This document shows, one piece after another, positions 1 to 8,310 of a DNA stretch of 64,000 nucleotides. A program made the position numbers and the translations under genes. Position 1 is the first letter of the stretch, and every line of letters starts with the position of its first letter. This stretch comes from Streptomyces violaceorubidus (GTDB lineage: Bacteria; Actinomycetota; Actinomycetes; Streptomycetales; Streptomycetaceae). The DNA lies in the NCBI RefSeq assembly GCF_000717995.1, contig NZ_JODM01000022.1:1-64000 (forward strand). Direction: 5' to 3'. The notes beneath the pieces were generated by a model that saw only the letters and a program-made list of their open reading frames with translations, did no database searches and was not told the DNA's origin.

Positions 1-96
1 GAAACGCCCGGTTACATTTCGAACCCGGAAGCTAAGCCTTACAGCGCCGATGGTACTGCAGGGGGGACCCTGTGGGAGAGTAGGACGCCGCCGAAC
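1..96 (+). rRNA. rrf: 5S ribosomal RNA, 5' end cut off by the window edge
   Basis: This is the 3' three-quarters of a 5S rRNA. The conserved blocks around GAACCCGGAAGCTAAGCC and GGGGGACCCTGTGGGAGAG match actinobacterial 5S RNA, and the closing helix strand ends near CGCCGCCGAAC. The first 20-odd bases lie outside the window. A very strong hairpin follows at 107-151, so this is the distal end of an rRNA operon with its 23S and 16S genes upstream. The exact 3' end is uncertain by a few bases. Confidence 0.95.
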
Positions 97-106
97 AATC
101 TTTGGG

Positions 107-151
107 AAGGACCCCTGGTCCCCAGCGTTCAGCTGGGGACCAGGGGTCCTT
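107..151 (+). terminator. Rho-independent terminator of the rRNA operon
   Basis: A perfect 20-bp inverted repeat (107-126 and 132-151) flanks a 5-nt loop and is followed by TCGTTTTTC. Its position 10 bp after the 5S RNA fits the rRNA operon terminator. It also insulates the downstream gene from rRNA-level transcription. Confidence 0.93.
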
Positions 152-223
152 TCGTTTTTCCAGGGCGCACCGGGTAGCCGGCTGCGCGAGAATGACTTGC
201 GGTACCGAAGACAGGAGTCACCG

Positions 224-2065
224 ATGTCGACCAACTCTCCCGACGACCGACCGGAGCGCGATCAGCGGCGACGGGACAGTGGTGACCGCGGTGACCGCAG
301 AGGTCAGCGCGGTGACCGTGACGGATTCCGTCGTGACGATCGCCGAGGCGATGCTCGTGGCGGCCAGGGTGGCGGCTTCCGCCGGGACGACCGGGACCGT
401 GGGCCTCGCCGGGACGACCGCGACCGTGGTGGCGACCGGGGCTTCCGCCGTGATGACCGGGGCGGTGACCGTCCTCCCTTCCGGCGTGACGATCGCGGGG
501 ACCGTGGTGACCGTCCCTCGTACCGCCGGGATGACCGTCGTGACGACCGCCGTGATGACCGGGGTGGCGACCGTCCCCCCTTCCGGCGTGACGACCGTCG
601 GGATGACCGCGGTGGCGAGCGCGCTCCCTTCCGGCGTGACGACCGTGGTGGGCAGCGCGGTGGTTTCCGTCGTGACGACCGCCGGGATGACCGCCGTGAC
701 GATCGCCGTGACGGTCGTCGTGAGGACAGCCGTGGCGGTGGCTACGGGCGTCGGGACGACCGGGATCGTGGGGGCGACCGTCCCTCGTTCCGGCGTGACG
801 ATCGCGGGGACCGTGGTGACCGTCCCTCGTACCGCCGGGATGACCGTCATGACGACCGCCGTGATGACCGGGGCGGTGACCGGCCGTCCTTCCGGCGTGA
901 CGATCGCGGGGACCGTCCCTCGTACCGCCGGGATGACCGTCGTGACGACCGCCGTGATGACCGGGGTGGCGACCGTCCCCCCTTCCGGCGTGACGACCGT
1001 CGGGACGAGCGGCGTGACGAGCGGCGTGACGAGCGTCCTCCCTTCCGGCGTGATGACCGTAGGGATGACCGCGGTGGCTTCCGGCGGGACGACAACCGGG
1101 GTGAGCGGGGCGGATTCGGTCGGCGTGACGACCGTCGGGACGACGGGCGCGGTGGCGACCGTGGTGGGTTCCGCGGGCGGGACGACCGTGGAGGCCGTGG
1201 TCCCCGTCGTGACGACCGGGGCGGGCGTCCCGGTGGGTACCGGGGGCGCGACGACCGGCACGGTGGCGGCGGTGGCCGCTTCCGTGAGGAGCGGGACCGT
1301 GACCGGGACCGCGAGCCGATCAAGCGCCTGCCGATCCCCGAGGAGGTCACGGGCGACGAGATCGACAAGGACGTACGGCAGGAGCTGCAGAGCCTGCCCA
1401 AGACGCTCGCGGAGGACGTCGCCAGGAACCTGGTGATGGTCGCGCGGCTGCTGGACGAGGACCCGGAGGGCGCGTACGGCTACTCCAGGGTGGCCCTGCG
1501 TCTGGCGTCCCGCGTCGCTGCCGTACGGGAGGCGGCCGGGTTCGCCGCGTACGCCAACCAGAAGTACGGCGAGGCGCTGGCGGAGTTCCGGGCCGCGCGG
1601 CGGATGACCGGGTCCGTGGAGCTGTGGCCGGTGATGGCCGACTGCGAGCGGGGGCTCGGGCGGCCGGAGAAGGCGCTGGACATGGCCGGCGCCCCCGAGG
1701 TGCACAAGCTGGACAAGGCCGGTCAGGTCGAGATGCGCCTCGTGGCGGCCGGCGCCCGGCGTGACATGGGGCAGCTGGACGCGGCCATCGTGACGTTGCA
1801 GAGCCCCGAGCTGGCCTCCAACTCCGTACAGCCGTGGACCGCGCGGCTGCGGTACGCCTACGCCGACGCGCTGCTGGCCGCGGGCCGGGAGCAGGAGGCG
1901 CGGGAGTGGTTCGCGAAGGCCGTGGAGTCGGACCGGGACGGCAGCACGGACGCCTCCGACCGGCTCGCCGAGCTGGACGGCGTGGAGTTCATGGACGCCC
2001 TGGACGAGGACGAGTCCGAGAGCGGCGGGGAGAGCCCCTCCACCGAGGACGGCGACAAGGACTGA
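224..2065 (+). CDS. TPR-like protein with a long Arg/Asp-rich repetitive N-terminus
   Basis: The protein is 613 aa. ATG 224 follows AGGAG at 213-217; the open frame runs further upstream but through the rRNA terminator, so this start is preferred. Residues 1-360 are low-complexity repeats built on [22 protein letters not shown] and GGDRPPF, very basic and acidic in alternation and surely disordered. Residues 365-590 are folded and helical, resembling tetratricopeptide repeats ([31 protein letters not shown]). An acidic tail follows. In Mycobacterium a TPR protein holds the same place beside the HAD phosphatase and tlyA. The RDD/RGG-type tail suggests RNA binding or condensate formation, which is inference. 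The exact biochemical role is not known to me. Confidence 0.9.
   Translation: MSTNSPDDRPERDQRRRDSGDRGDRRGQRGDRDGFRRDDRRGDARGGQGGGFRRDDRDRGPRRDDRDRGGDRGFRRDDRGGDRPPFRRDDRGDRGDRPSYRRDDRRDDRRDDRGGDRPPFRRDDRRDDRGGERAPFRRDDRGGQRGGFRRDDRRDDRRDDRRDGRREDSRGGGYGRRDDRDRGGDRPSFRRDDRGDRGDRPSYRRDDRHDDRRDDRGGDRPSFRRDDRGDRPSYRRDDRRDDRRDDRGGDRPPFRRDDRRDERRDERRDERPPFRRDDRRDDRGGFRRDDNRGERGGFGRRDDRRDDGRGGDRGGFRGRDDRGGRGPRRDDRGGRPGGYRGRDDRHGGGGGRFREERDRDRDREPIKRLPIPEEVTGDEIDKDVRQELQSLPKTLAEDVARNLVMVARLLDEDPEGAYGYSRVALRLASRVAAVREAAGFAAYANQKYGEALAEFRAARRMTGSVELWPVMADCERGLGRPEKALDMAGAPEVHKLDKAGQVEMRLVAAGARRDMGQLDAAIVTLQSPELASNSVQPWTARLRYAYADALLAAGREQEAREWFAKAVESDRDGSTDASDRLAELDGVEFMDALDEDESESGGESPSTEDGDKD
480..975 (+). 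repeat. Long direct repeats encoding the RDD-rich region
   Basis: A unit of about 90 bp beginning CGGCGTGACGATCGCGGGGA starts near 480 and recurs near 790 with only a few differences. A shortened third copy starts near 893 and lacks the GACCGTGGTGAC stretch. The copies encode [18 protein letters not shown] followed by [14 protein letters not shown]. Such near-identical in-gene copies can expand or contract by recombination, so the length of this region probably varies between strains. Confidence 0.85.
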
Positions 2066-2084
2066 CGGTCTGACAGCGAGTCGA

Positions 2085-2118
2085 AAGGGGGCGGGCCGGT
2101 TCACCGGCTCGCCCCCTT
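2085..2118. terminator. Bidirectional terminator between convergent genes
   Basis: A 15-bp stem (2085-2099 with 2104-2118, one G-T pair) closes a TTCA loop. It has A-rich and T-rich ends on both strands and lies between the stop at 2065 and the convergent stop at 2145. It can serve both genes. Confidence 0.85.
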
Positions 2119-2144
2119 CGGCGTGTCGTCAGGTCGGGGCCGTC

Positions 2145-3437
2145 TCAGGCGTCGAGTGTGCGCAGCACCAGGCCCGAGGCCGGTTTGGGGCCGAAGGACG
2201 TGGATTTGCGGGGCATCGTGACGCCCTGGCGGGCCAGGTCGCGGACGACCTCCTCGCGGACCGGGTGCATCAGCACCGCCGTACCGCCGTCGCGTTCCGC
2301 CTTCTCGACGGTGGCCGCCGTGTCGTGGATGTAGGAGAGGTGGACCGCCGAGTCGTCGGGGACGTGCCAGACGTGGGCGAGGAGCGTGGCGTGCAGGACG
2401 GTGGCGTCCAGGGTGCGCCAGGCCTCGGGTCGGTCGGTGGGGACCGTGCGGGCCAGCAGGCCGGGGTCCGGCAGGTCGACGAGGTGGAAGGCGCCGTCGC
2501 CGGCGAGGAGGAAGGCGTTGCCCGCGGCGGCCGCCTGCGCGAGGGTTTCCAGGGACGCGTCCAGCGGCGTGTCCAGGCGGCGGACGCGGAAGTGCCCGTC
2601 CAGGGCGGCCACGGCGTCGTGCACCGGGACGCCGTGCAGCAGCCGGTGGATGGCGCGGACGCGGAGCGGGTAGCGGGCCGTGTCGACGAGGAGGACCAGG
2701 CCGTGGTCCCACGGGCTGGGCGAGGGGTGTTCCGCGCGGAGGGTGCGGTAGGTGGCCCAGCGGTGGTGGCCGTCGGCGATCAGCGCCTGGTGCCGGGACA
2801 GTTCGGCCCGGACGCGGGCGACGGCATCCGGGTCGGTGACCGACCACAGGCGGTGGCTGTAGCCGTCCTCGGTGGTCGTGGACAGGAGCGGCGGACGCTC
2901 GGCGGTGCGTTCCACGAGGGCGGTGGTGGCCGGCGTCTCGCCGTCGCCGCGGTAGGTCAGCAGCAGCGGTTCGAGGTTCGCCCGGGTGGCCCGCATGAGT
3001 GCCGCGCGGTCGGCGACGACGTGGGGCATGACGTCCTCGTGCGGCAGGACCACCTGCTCGGCGGGGTCGGACACGCGCAGGGCGCCGATCACGCCGCGCT
3101 GGAGCATGCCGTCGCGGGCGCACTGTTCGTAGACGTACAGGCCCGGTTCGGGGTCGGTGGTCAGGACGCCCTCCGCCGTCCAGCGCCGGAGGGTGCGCGC
3201 GGCCTGCTCGTTGCGCGCCCCGGGCGTGGCGGCCTGCGGCAGGATCAGCCGGACGATGTTGTGCGGGTCGGCGGACTCGAGGTGGAGCAGGCCGTCGGGG
3301 CGGACCACGACGTCGTAGGGAGGGGAGGTCACGGCGGCCAGGCTGCCGACCCGGTCGGGGTCGTAGCGGAGGCCTCGGAACGGGGTGAGTTCCAGGCCCC
3401 GGCGGGCCGTTGCTTCCGGGTGACCTGCAGAGTTCAT
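2145..3437 (-). CDS. DUF1015 family protein
   Basis: This 430-aa protein starts at ATG 3437. Its N-terminus (ELTPFRGLRYDPDRVGSLAAV then TSPPYDVV) and internal stretches such as ALIADGHHRWATYRTLR are hallmarks of the DUF1015 family, which has no established biochemical activity. The conserved GHHR segment suggests an active site, but that is inference. The gene is transcribed divergently from the HAD phosphatase at 3510, with 72 bp between the start codons, and converges on the TPR gene across the hairpin at 2085-2118. Family assignment is secure; function is unknown. Confidence 0.9.
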   Translation of the reverse strand: MNSAGHPEATARRGLELTPFRGLRYDPDRVGSLAAVTSPPYDVVVRPDGLLHLESADPHNIVRLILPQAATPGARNEQAARTLRRWTAEGVLTTDPEPGLYVYEQCARDGMLQRGVIGALRVSDPAEQVVLPHEDVMPHVVADRAALMRATRANLEPLLLTYRGDGETPATTALVERTAERPPLLSTTTEDGYSHRLWSVTDPDAVARVRAELSRHQALIADGHHRWATYRTLRAEHPSPSPWDHGLVLLVDTARYPLRVRAIHRLLHGVPVHDAVAALDGHFRVRRLDTPLDASLETLAQAAAAGNAFLLAGDGAFHLVDLPDPGLLARTVPTDRPEAWRTLDATVLHATLLAHVWHVPDDSAVHLSYIHDTAATVEKAERDGGTAVLMHPVREEVVRDLARQGVTMPRKSTSFGPKPASGLVLRTLDA

Positions 3438-3509
3438 CCCGGCATCGTACGTGTGTCGGTGGCATGGGGGATGATCGGGGGAAAGGCGACGAACGAGGAG
3501 CGATGCGCG

Positions 3510-4541
3510 ATGAGCCGGAGCGTCAGGACGAGGCCCGAGGGCAGTGGACGGGCTCTGCACGAGGCCTATGACACAGCGCTCCTCGACCTGGACGGCGTGG
3601 TGTACGCCGGGGGGAACGCGATCGCTCACGCCGTCGACTCCCTCGCCGCGGCCCGCGACGGCGGCATGCGCCTGGCGTACGTCACCAACAACGCGCTCCG
3701 GACACCCGACGCGGTGGCCGCGCACCTGACCGAGCTGGGTATACCGACGGGGGCCGAGGACGTCATCACGTCGGCGCAGGCGGTGGCCCGGCTGATCGCC
3801 GAGCAGCTGCCCTCGGGGGCGCGGGTGCTGGTGATCGGTGGTGAGGGGCTGCGCGTGGCGCTGCGTGAGCGCGGTCTCGAGCCGGTGGAGTCGGCCGAGG
3901 AGGACCCGGCGGCCGTGGTGCAGGGGTTCGGCGGTCCGGAGCTGCCGTGGGGCCGGTTCGCCGAGGCCTGCTACGCGATCGCGCGGGGTGTCCCCTGGTA
4001 CGCCTCCAACACTGACCTGACCATCCCGGGCGCCCGCGGGATCGCCCCGGGCAACGGCGCCGCGGTGGAGGTCGTGCGGATCGCGACCGGCGCCGAGCCG
4101 CAGGTCGCGGGGAAGCCGTTGCCCCCCATGCACCGGGAGACGATCCTGCGGACCGGCGCCCGGCGCCCGTTGGTGGTCGGCGACCGGCTGGACACGGACA
4201 TCGAGGGCGCGTTCAACGGGGAGGTCGACTCGCTGCTCGTCCTGACCGGCGTGACCGACGGGGCGCAGTTGCTGGCGGCCCCGCCGCAGCACCGGCCGAC
4301 GTACGTGGACGCCGACCTGCGTGGGCTGCTCACCGGGCAGCCGGACGTCACCGGTGACGCCGAGGGAGGCTTTGGCTGCGGGGGTTGGACCGCGAAGGCC
4401 GGCGGGGAGCGGCTGGAGCTGGGCGGCGACGGTACGGCGCTGGACGGGCTGCGTGCGCTGTGCGCGGCGGCCTGGACGGCGGGCGGGGAGCGAGGCTGCG
4501 CACTGGACTCGGGGAAGGCACTGGCGCGGTTGGGGTGGTGA
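3510..4541 (+). CDS. HAD-IIA family phosphatase (glycerol-3-phosphate phosphatase-like)
   Basis: The protein is 343 aa. ATG 3510 is chosen because AGGAG lies nine bases upstream at 3496-3500. HAD motif I (LLDLDGVVYAGG, residues ~23-34), motif II context (VTNNALRTP, ~58-66) and motif IV (VVGDRLDTDIEGA, ~220-232) are all present with their aspartates. This is the NagD/4-nitrophenylphosphatase branch. The mycobacterial gene in the same position (between the TPR gene and tlyA) is a glycerol-3-phosphate phosphatase that recycles phospholipid breakdown products, so that role is a reasonable inference here. The following gene is under separate iron control. Confidence 0.9.
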   Translation: MSRSVRTRPEGSGRALHEAYDTALLDLDGVVYAGGNAIAHAVDSLAAARDGGMRLAYVTNNALRTPDAVAAHLTELGIPTGAEDVITSAQAVARLIAEQLPSGARVLVIGGEGLRVALRERGLEPVESAEEDPAAVVQGFGGPELPWGRFAEACYAIARGVPWYASNTDLTIPGARGIAPGNGAAVEVVRIATGAEPQVAGKPLPPMHRETILRTGARRPLVVGDRLDTDIEGAFNGEVDSLLVLTGVTDGAQLLAAPPQHRPTYVDADLRGLLTGQPDVTGDAEGGFGCGGWTAKAGGERLELGGDGTALDGLRALCAAAWTAGGERGCALDSGKALARLGW

Positions 4542-4630
4542 CGGCGGCGGCTACGGAAGGGCGCCCGGTCACGGGTGGGACGGATGCGGGCAGGGGGCCT
4601 CTTGGCGGTCCTCGGGATCGTGATTGATTA

Positions 4631-4649
4631 GCAGGGTAGGCTAACCTAA
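4631..4649 (+). promoter_or_regulatory. Iron box (DmdR1/DtxR-type operator)
   Basis: This 19-bp site matches the Streptomyces iron-box consensus TTAGGTTAGGCTCACCTAA at 15 of 19 positions, with the TAGGCT-ACCTAA core intact. It ends four bases before the GTG start codon of the first permease and no Shine-Dalgarno lies between, so the transcript is probably leaderless and the operator overlaps the promoter. This predicts repression of the transporter operon by Fe(II)-DmdR1. Regulator binding is inferred from the motif. Confidence 0.88.
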
Positions 4650-4653
4650 CTGC

Positions 4654-5700
4654 GTGTTGGTCGACAGTCCTCCCGAACAGCGCGCGGAGACCGCTTCCGC
4701 GCCGCCCTCCAAGCGCCGTGTCCTGCGCGCAGCGGGGCTGCCCGTCTCCGTGGCGGTCCTGGTGCTCATCGTGTTGGCGAGCATCGCGATCGGTGCGAAG
4801 GACCTGTCACTGGCGGAGGTCTGGCACGGCCTCTTCCACGGCTCGGGCACCTACGGCGACGTCGTGGTCGGTGAGCGGCTGTCCCGCACCGTCCTCGGTC
4901 TGCTGGCCGGCGCCGCCCTCGGCCTCGCCGGAGCCGTGCTCCAGGCGCTGACCCGCAATCCGCTGGCCGATCCCGGACTCCTCGGCATCAACGCGGGAGC
5001 CTCGGCGGCCGTCGTCACGGGCATCACCTTCTTCGGCGTCACCTCGCTGACGGGATACGTCTGGTTCGCCTTCGCCGGCGCGGCGGGGGTCGGCGCGCTG
5101 GTCTGGTTCCTGGGCGGCAGCCGGGGGGCCACACCGGTGCGGCTGGTGCTGGCAGGCACCGCGATCAGTGCCGCGCTCTTCGGCTACCTCCAGGCCGTCA
5201 TGATCATGGACGACGCGGCGCTGGGCAGGATGCGCTTCTGGACGGTGGGCTCGCTGGCCTCGGCGACGACCGGCACCATCAAGGAGGTGCTGCCCTTCTT
5301 CGTGGTCGGCTCGGTCCTGGCGCTGGCGCTGGCCCGGCCGCTCAACGCCATGGAGATGGGCGACGACACCGCCAGGGCCCTCGGCGCCAACCTCAACCGC
5401 ACCCGGGCGCTGTCCATGCTCGCCGCGACCGTGCTGTGCGGTGCCGCGACCGCCGCCTGCGGGCCGATCGTGTTCGTCGGGCTGATGATCCCGCACATCG
5501 TCCGCTCCTTCACCGGACCCGACATGCGCTGGATCCTGCCCTACGCCGCGATCCTGTCCCCGGTCCTGCTGCTGGGCGCGGACGTCCTGGGCCGGATCGT
5601 CGCCCGGCCCTCGGAACTCCAGGTCGGCATCGTCACCGCGGTCCTCGGCGGGCCGGTCTTCATCTTTCTCGTACGACGGCGGAGGACGGCCCAGCTGTGA
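4654..5700 (+). CDS. FecCD-family siderophore ABC transporter permease, first subunit
   Basis: The 348-aa integral membrane protein starts at GTG 4654. It has the FecCD/BtuC signature segments: LAGAALGLAGAVLQALTRNP with LADPGLLGINAGAS (residues ~83-118) and the later cytoplasmic loop ALGANLNRTRALSML that contacts the ATPase. Roughly nine to ten hydrophobic helices are visible. It pairs with the next gene to form a heterodimeric channel for ferric siderophores. No substrate-binding lipoprotein is encoded nearby, so the operon must use one from elsewhere. The iron box immediately upstream predicts derepression under iron limitation. Confidence 0.93.
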   Translation: MLVDSPPEQRAETASAPPSKRRVLRAAGLPVSVAVLVLIVLASIAIGAKDLSLAEVWHGLFHGSGTYGDVVVGERLSRTVLGLLAGAALGLAGAVLQALTRNPLADPGLLGINAGASAAVVTGITFFGVTSLTGYVWFAFAGAAGVGALVWFLGGSRGATPVRLVLAGTAISAALFGYLQAVMIMDDAALGRMRFWTVGSLASATTGTIKEVLPFFVVGSVLALALARPLNAMEMGDDTARALGANLNRTRALSMLAATVLCGAATAACGPIVFVGLMIPHIVRSFTGPDMRWILPYAAILSPVLLLGADVLGRIVARPSELQVGIVTAVLGGPVFIFLVRRRRTAQL

Positions 5701-6743
5701 AGACCGTGAAGACCAACCGTGCCGTGCGCAGCCGGGGCGGGCTGTCCTTCCGCCTGGACGTGCGGGCCGCCGTCGTGGTCGCGCTGCTGCTGCTCCTCGC
5801 GCTCACCGCGAGCGTGCTGCTGATCGGCACCGGCGACTTCGACATACCGCCCGCCGACGTGCTGAGGACCCTGGTCGGCCGGGGCAATGCCGGTCAGGAG
5901 TTCATCGTCAACGAGCTGCGGCTGCCGCGGGTCCTGGTCGGTCTGCTGGTCGGGGGCGCGCTCGGGGTCGGCGGCGCGCTCTTCCAGGCCATCTCCCGCA
6001 ACCCGCTCGGCAGTCCGGACGTCCTCGGCCTCGGGCAGGGGGCGACGGCCGGTGCGCTCGTCATGATCGTCCTGTTCTCCGGCAGCTTGGCCCAGGTGAC
6101 CGTCGGCGCGCTCGTCGGCGGCCTGGTGACCGGTCTCGCCATCTATCTGCTCGCCTGGAAGCGGGGCGTGCACGGATACCGGCTGGTCCTGGTCGGTATC
6201 GGCGTGTCCGCGATGGTCACGGCGGTCAACGGCTACCTGCTCACCCGTGCCGACATCGTCGACGCCTCCCGCGCCGTCGTCTGGATGACCGGCTCCCTCG
6301 ACGGCCGCGACTGGGACCAGGTCTGGCCCCTGCTCGCCCTGTGCGCCGTACTCGTGCCGCTCGTGCTCACCAACGGACGGGCGCTGCGGATGATGGAGAT
6401 GGGCGACGACATCTCCTACGCCCTCGGTGTACGCGTCGAGCGGGTGCGGGCGCTGCTGATGGTCGCCGCCGTCCTGCTCACCGCCGCCGCGACCGCCGCC
6501 GCCGGGCCGGTCAGCTTCGTGGCGCTCACCGCGCCGCAGCTCGCCCGGCGCCTGACCCGCTCGCCCGGCCCCAACCTGCTGCCGTCCCTGTGCATGGGCG
6601 CCGCCCTGCTGGTCGGCGCCGACTGGATCTCGCAGCGGGTCTTCGGCGCCGACCAGCTGCCCGTCGGCGTCGTCACCGGCGTGCTCGGCGGCGTCTACCT
6701 GCTGTGGCTGCTGGTCACCGAGCGCAAGGCGGGCCGGATATGA
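5697..6743 (+). CDS. FecCD-family siderophore ABC transporter permease, second subunit
   Basis: The protein is 348 aa. GTG 5697 overlaps the stop of the preceding permease by four bases (GTGA) and follows GGAGG at 5681-5685; GTG 5706 is a less likely alternative. The FecCD signatures are clear: LVGGALGVGGALFQAISRNP with LGSPDVLGLGQGA, and the ATPase-contact loop ALGVRVERVRALLMVAAVLL. It forms the second half of the membrane channel with the gene upstream. Translational coupling through the overlap should keep the two subunits in equal amounts. Confidence 0.93.
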   Translation: MKTVKTNRAVRSRGGLSFRLDVRAAVVVALLLLLALTASVLLIGTGDFDIPPADVLRTLVGRGNAGQEFIVNELRLPRVLVGLLVGGALGVGGALFQAISRNPLGSPDVLGLGQGATAGALVMIVLFSGSLAQVTVGALVGGLVTGLAIYLLAWKRGVHGYRLVLVGIGVSAMVTAVNGYLLTRADIVDASRAVVWMTGSLDGRDWDQVWPLLALCAVLVPLVLTNGRALRMMEMGDDISYALGVRVERVRALLMVAAVLLTAAATAAAGPVSFVALTAPQLARRLTRSPGPNLLPSLCMGAALLVGADWISQRVFGADQLPVGVVTGVLGGVYLLWLLVTERKAGRI

Positions 6744-6790
6744 GCGCCGGCACCGGCCACCGCAGCGGGCCCGAGAACCAAAGGAGCAAC

Positions 6791-7615
6791 GTGAACCGCC
6801 TGACCGCCGAGAACGTCACCCTCGCCTACGACCAGCGGGTCATCGCGGAGAAGCTGTCGGTGGCGATACCCGACAACTCCTTCACGGTGATCGTCGGTCC
6901 GAACGCGTGCGGCAAGTCCACCCTGCTGCGGGCCCTGTCACGGATGCTCAAGCCGAGCGAGGGCCGGGTCCTGCTCGACGGGTCGGTCATCCAGTCGATG
7001 CCCGCCAAGCAGGTCGCCCGGACCCTCGGCCTGCTCCCGCAGTCGTCCATCGCGCCCGACGGCATCACCGTCGGCGACCTCGTCGGCCGCGGCCGCTACC
7101 CGCACCAGGGCATCCTGCGCCAGTGGTCCACCGAGGACGAGCGGGTGGTGCAGGAGTCGATGGCCCGGACCGGCGTCGCCGAGCTGGCCGACCGCTACGT
7201 CGACGAACTCTCCGGCGGACAGCGCCAGCGCGTGTGGATCGCCATGGCGCTCGCCCAGCAGACCCCGCTGCTGCTCCTGGACGAGCCGACCACGTACCTG
7301 GACATCCAGCACCAGATCGACGTCCTCGACCTGTGCGCGGAACTCCACGAGGAGCAGGGCCGCACCCTCGTGGCCGTGCTGCACGACCTCAACCACGCCG
7401 CCCGCTACGCCACCCACCTCATCGCCCTGCGCGGCGGGGAGGTCATCGCCGAGGGCGCGCCGAAGGACATCGTCACCGCGGACCTGGTCGAGCGGGTCTT
7501 CGGGCTGCGCTGCCAGGTCATCGACGACCCGGAGACGGGTACGCCGCTGGTGGTGCCGGCCGCCCGCAAGGGACGTACCAGGCCGGCGGAAGCTGCCGCT
7601 ACAGGAGCTTCCTGA
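6791..7615 (+). CDS. Siderophore ABC transporter ATP-binding protein (FecE/FepC type)
   Basis: This 274-aa ATPase has all the motifs: Walker A GPNACGKST (~36-44), Q-loop at LLPQSS, signature LSGGQRQR (~140) and Walker B LLLLDEPTTYLD (~158-169), then the H-loop LHDLNH. GTG 6791 is preferred because AAGGAG lies at 6781-6786 and the family begins here; ATG 6740, which overlaps the permease stop, would add 17 unrelated residues and is possible. It energises the permease pair upstream. Its last 17 bp overlap the convergent SCP2-like gene. Confidence 0.93.
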   Translation: MNRLTAENVTLAYDQRVIAEKLSVAIPDNSFTVIVGPNACGKSTLLRALSRMLKPSEGRVLLDGSVIQSMPAKQVARTLGLLPQSSIAPDGITVGDLVGRGRYPHQGILRQWSTEDERVVQESMARTGVAELADRYVDELSGGQRQRVWIAMALAQQTPLLLLDEPTTYLDIQHQIDVLDLCAELHEEQGRTLVAVLHDLNHAARYATHLIALRGGEVIAEGAPKDIVTADLVERVFGLRCQVIDDPETGTPLVVPAARKGRTRPAEAAATGAS

Positions 7616-7946
7616 GCCGGAACAGATCGCGCAGGCCCGCCTCCAGCCTCACCCGGCCCGAGCCCCACGCCCTGGCGAAGTTCAGTTCGCCCGCCACCAG
7701 GGCCACCAGGTCGTCGCCGGTCATCGCCAGCCTGATCTCGGCCTTCTCGCGGGGCGGACCCTCCAGGGTCTCGCGCACGTCGATGCGGCCGTCCGCCATG
7801 CGTCCGGCGAAGGTCACGTCCAGGTCGGTGATGTGGCAGCTCACCGAGCGGTCCAGCTCCGTGGCCGAGCGCACGTCCCCTTCGGCGTCCCGCATGCTGT
7901 CCGAGAGCTTGTCGAGTGCGGCACGGCACTCCTCAGTCGTCGCCAT
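7599..7946 (-). CDS. SCP2 sterol-binding-like small protein
   Basis: The 115-aa protein starts at ATG 7946. The pattern VSCHITDLDVTFAGRMADGRI, IRLAMTGDDLVALVAGELNFARAW and GRVRLEAGLRDLFRLRKLL is that of the SCP2 (sterol carrier) fold, in which a lipid-lined groove binds acyl or sterol ligands. The ligand here cannot be deduced. The stop lies inside the end of the transporter ATPase gene on the other strand. The gene is divergent from the small ORF at 7989, with 42 bp between the starts. In actinobacteria this gene commonly accompanies the HAD-tlyA-nadK group. Confidence 0.82.
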   Translation of the reverse strand: MATTEECRAALDKLSDSMRDAEGDVRSATELDRSVSCHITDLDVTFAGRMADGRIDVRETLEGPPREKAEIRLAMTGDDLVALVAGELNFARAWGSGRVRLEAGLRDLFRLRKLL

Positions 7947-7988
7947 CGGGACCGACCGTACCCCAGCACCACGCGGTAGCGTCGGGGC

Positions 7989-8303
7989 ATGAGCGACGCA
8001 GTACCGGAGCCGGTGTCCGAGCCCGAGGGACCCGAGGGGGCGGAGTCCGCGGCCCACCCGGACCCGGGGTACGAGCCGGCCGCCCCCGCCCCGCTGGACG
8101 TCCCCCGCACCCCCACCGGGAACGCCGAGGTCGACGCCCGGCTGGCGCGGCTGGCCGACGCCGACCACCTGGCCACCGACGGACACGTGGAGGTGTACGA
8201 GGATGTACACCGGGGGCTGCGCGACGCGCTCACCGCGCTCGACGCCCGCCCGGGACCACCGGGGCCCCCGTCAACGCCCTCACCGTACGAACACAGGAGC
8301 TGA
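7989..8303 (+). CDS. Small Pro/acidic hypothetical protein upstream of tlyA
   Basis: The 104-aa product has a disordered proline- and glutamate-rich first half and a helical second half (VDARLARLADADHLATDGHVEVYEDVHRGLRDAL). A similarly placed short ORF precedes tlyA in Mycobacterium, so this is a real but uncharacterised gene. TAGCGT at 7977-7982 lies six bases before the ATG and no Shine-Dalgarno is visible, which fits a leaderless transcript. The gene ends eight bases before the tlyA start, suggesting cotranscription. Confidence 0.75.
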   Translation: MSDAVPEPVSEPEGPEGAESAAHPDPGYEPAAPAPLDVPRTPTGNAEVDARLARLADADHLATDGHVEVYEDVHRGLRDALTALDARPGPPGPPSTPSPYEHRS

Positions 8304-8310
8304 ACCGAAC

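Noticed and set aside
218..2104. Long open frames on the minus strand and in the +3 frame through the RDD-repeat gene
   Set aside because: They encode Val/Thr/Pro-rich strings that are only the translation of the repeat in other frames; codon-position GC bias supports the 224-2065 frame alone.
2265..3509. Upstream in-frame extension of the HAD phosphatase opposite the DUF1015 gene
   Set aside because: It is the antisense shadow of DUF1015; AGGAG before ATG 3510 and the family N-terminus fix the real start.
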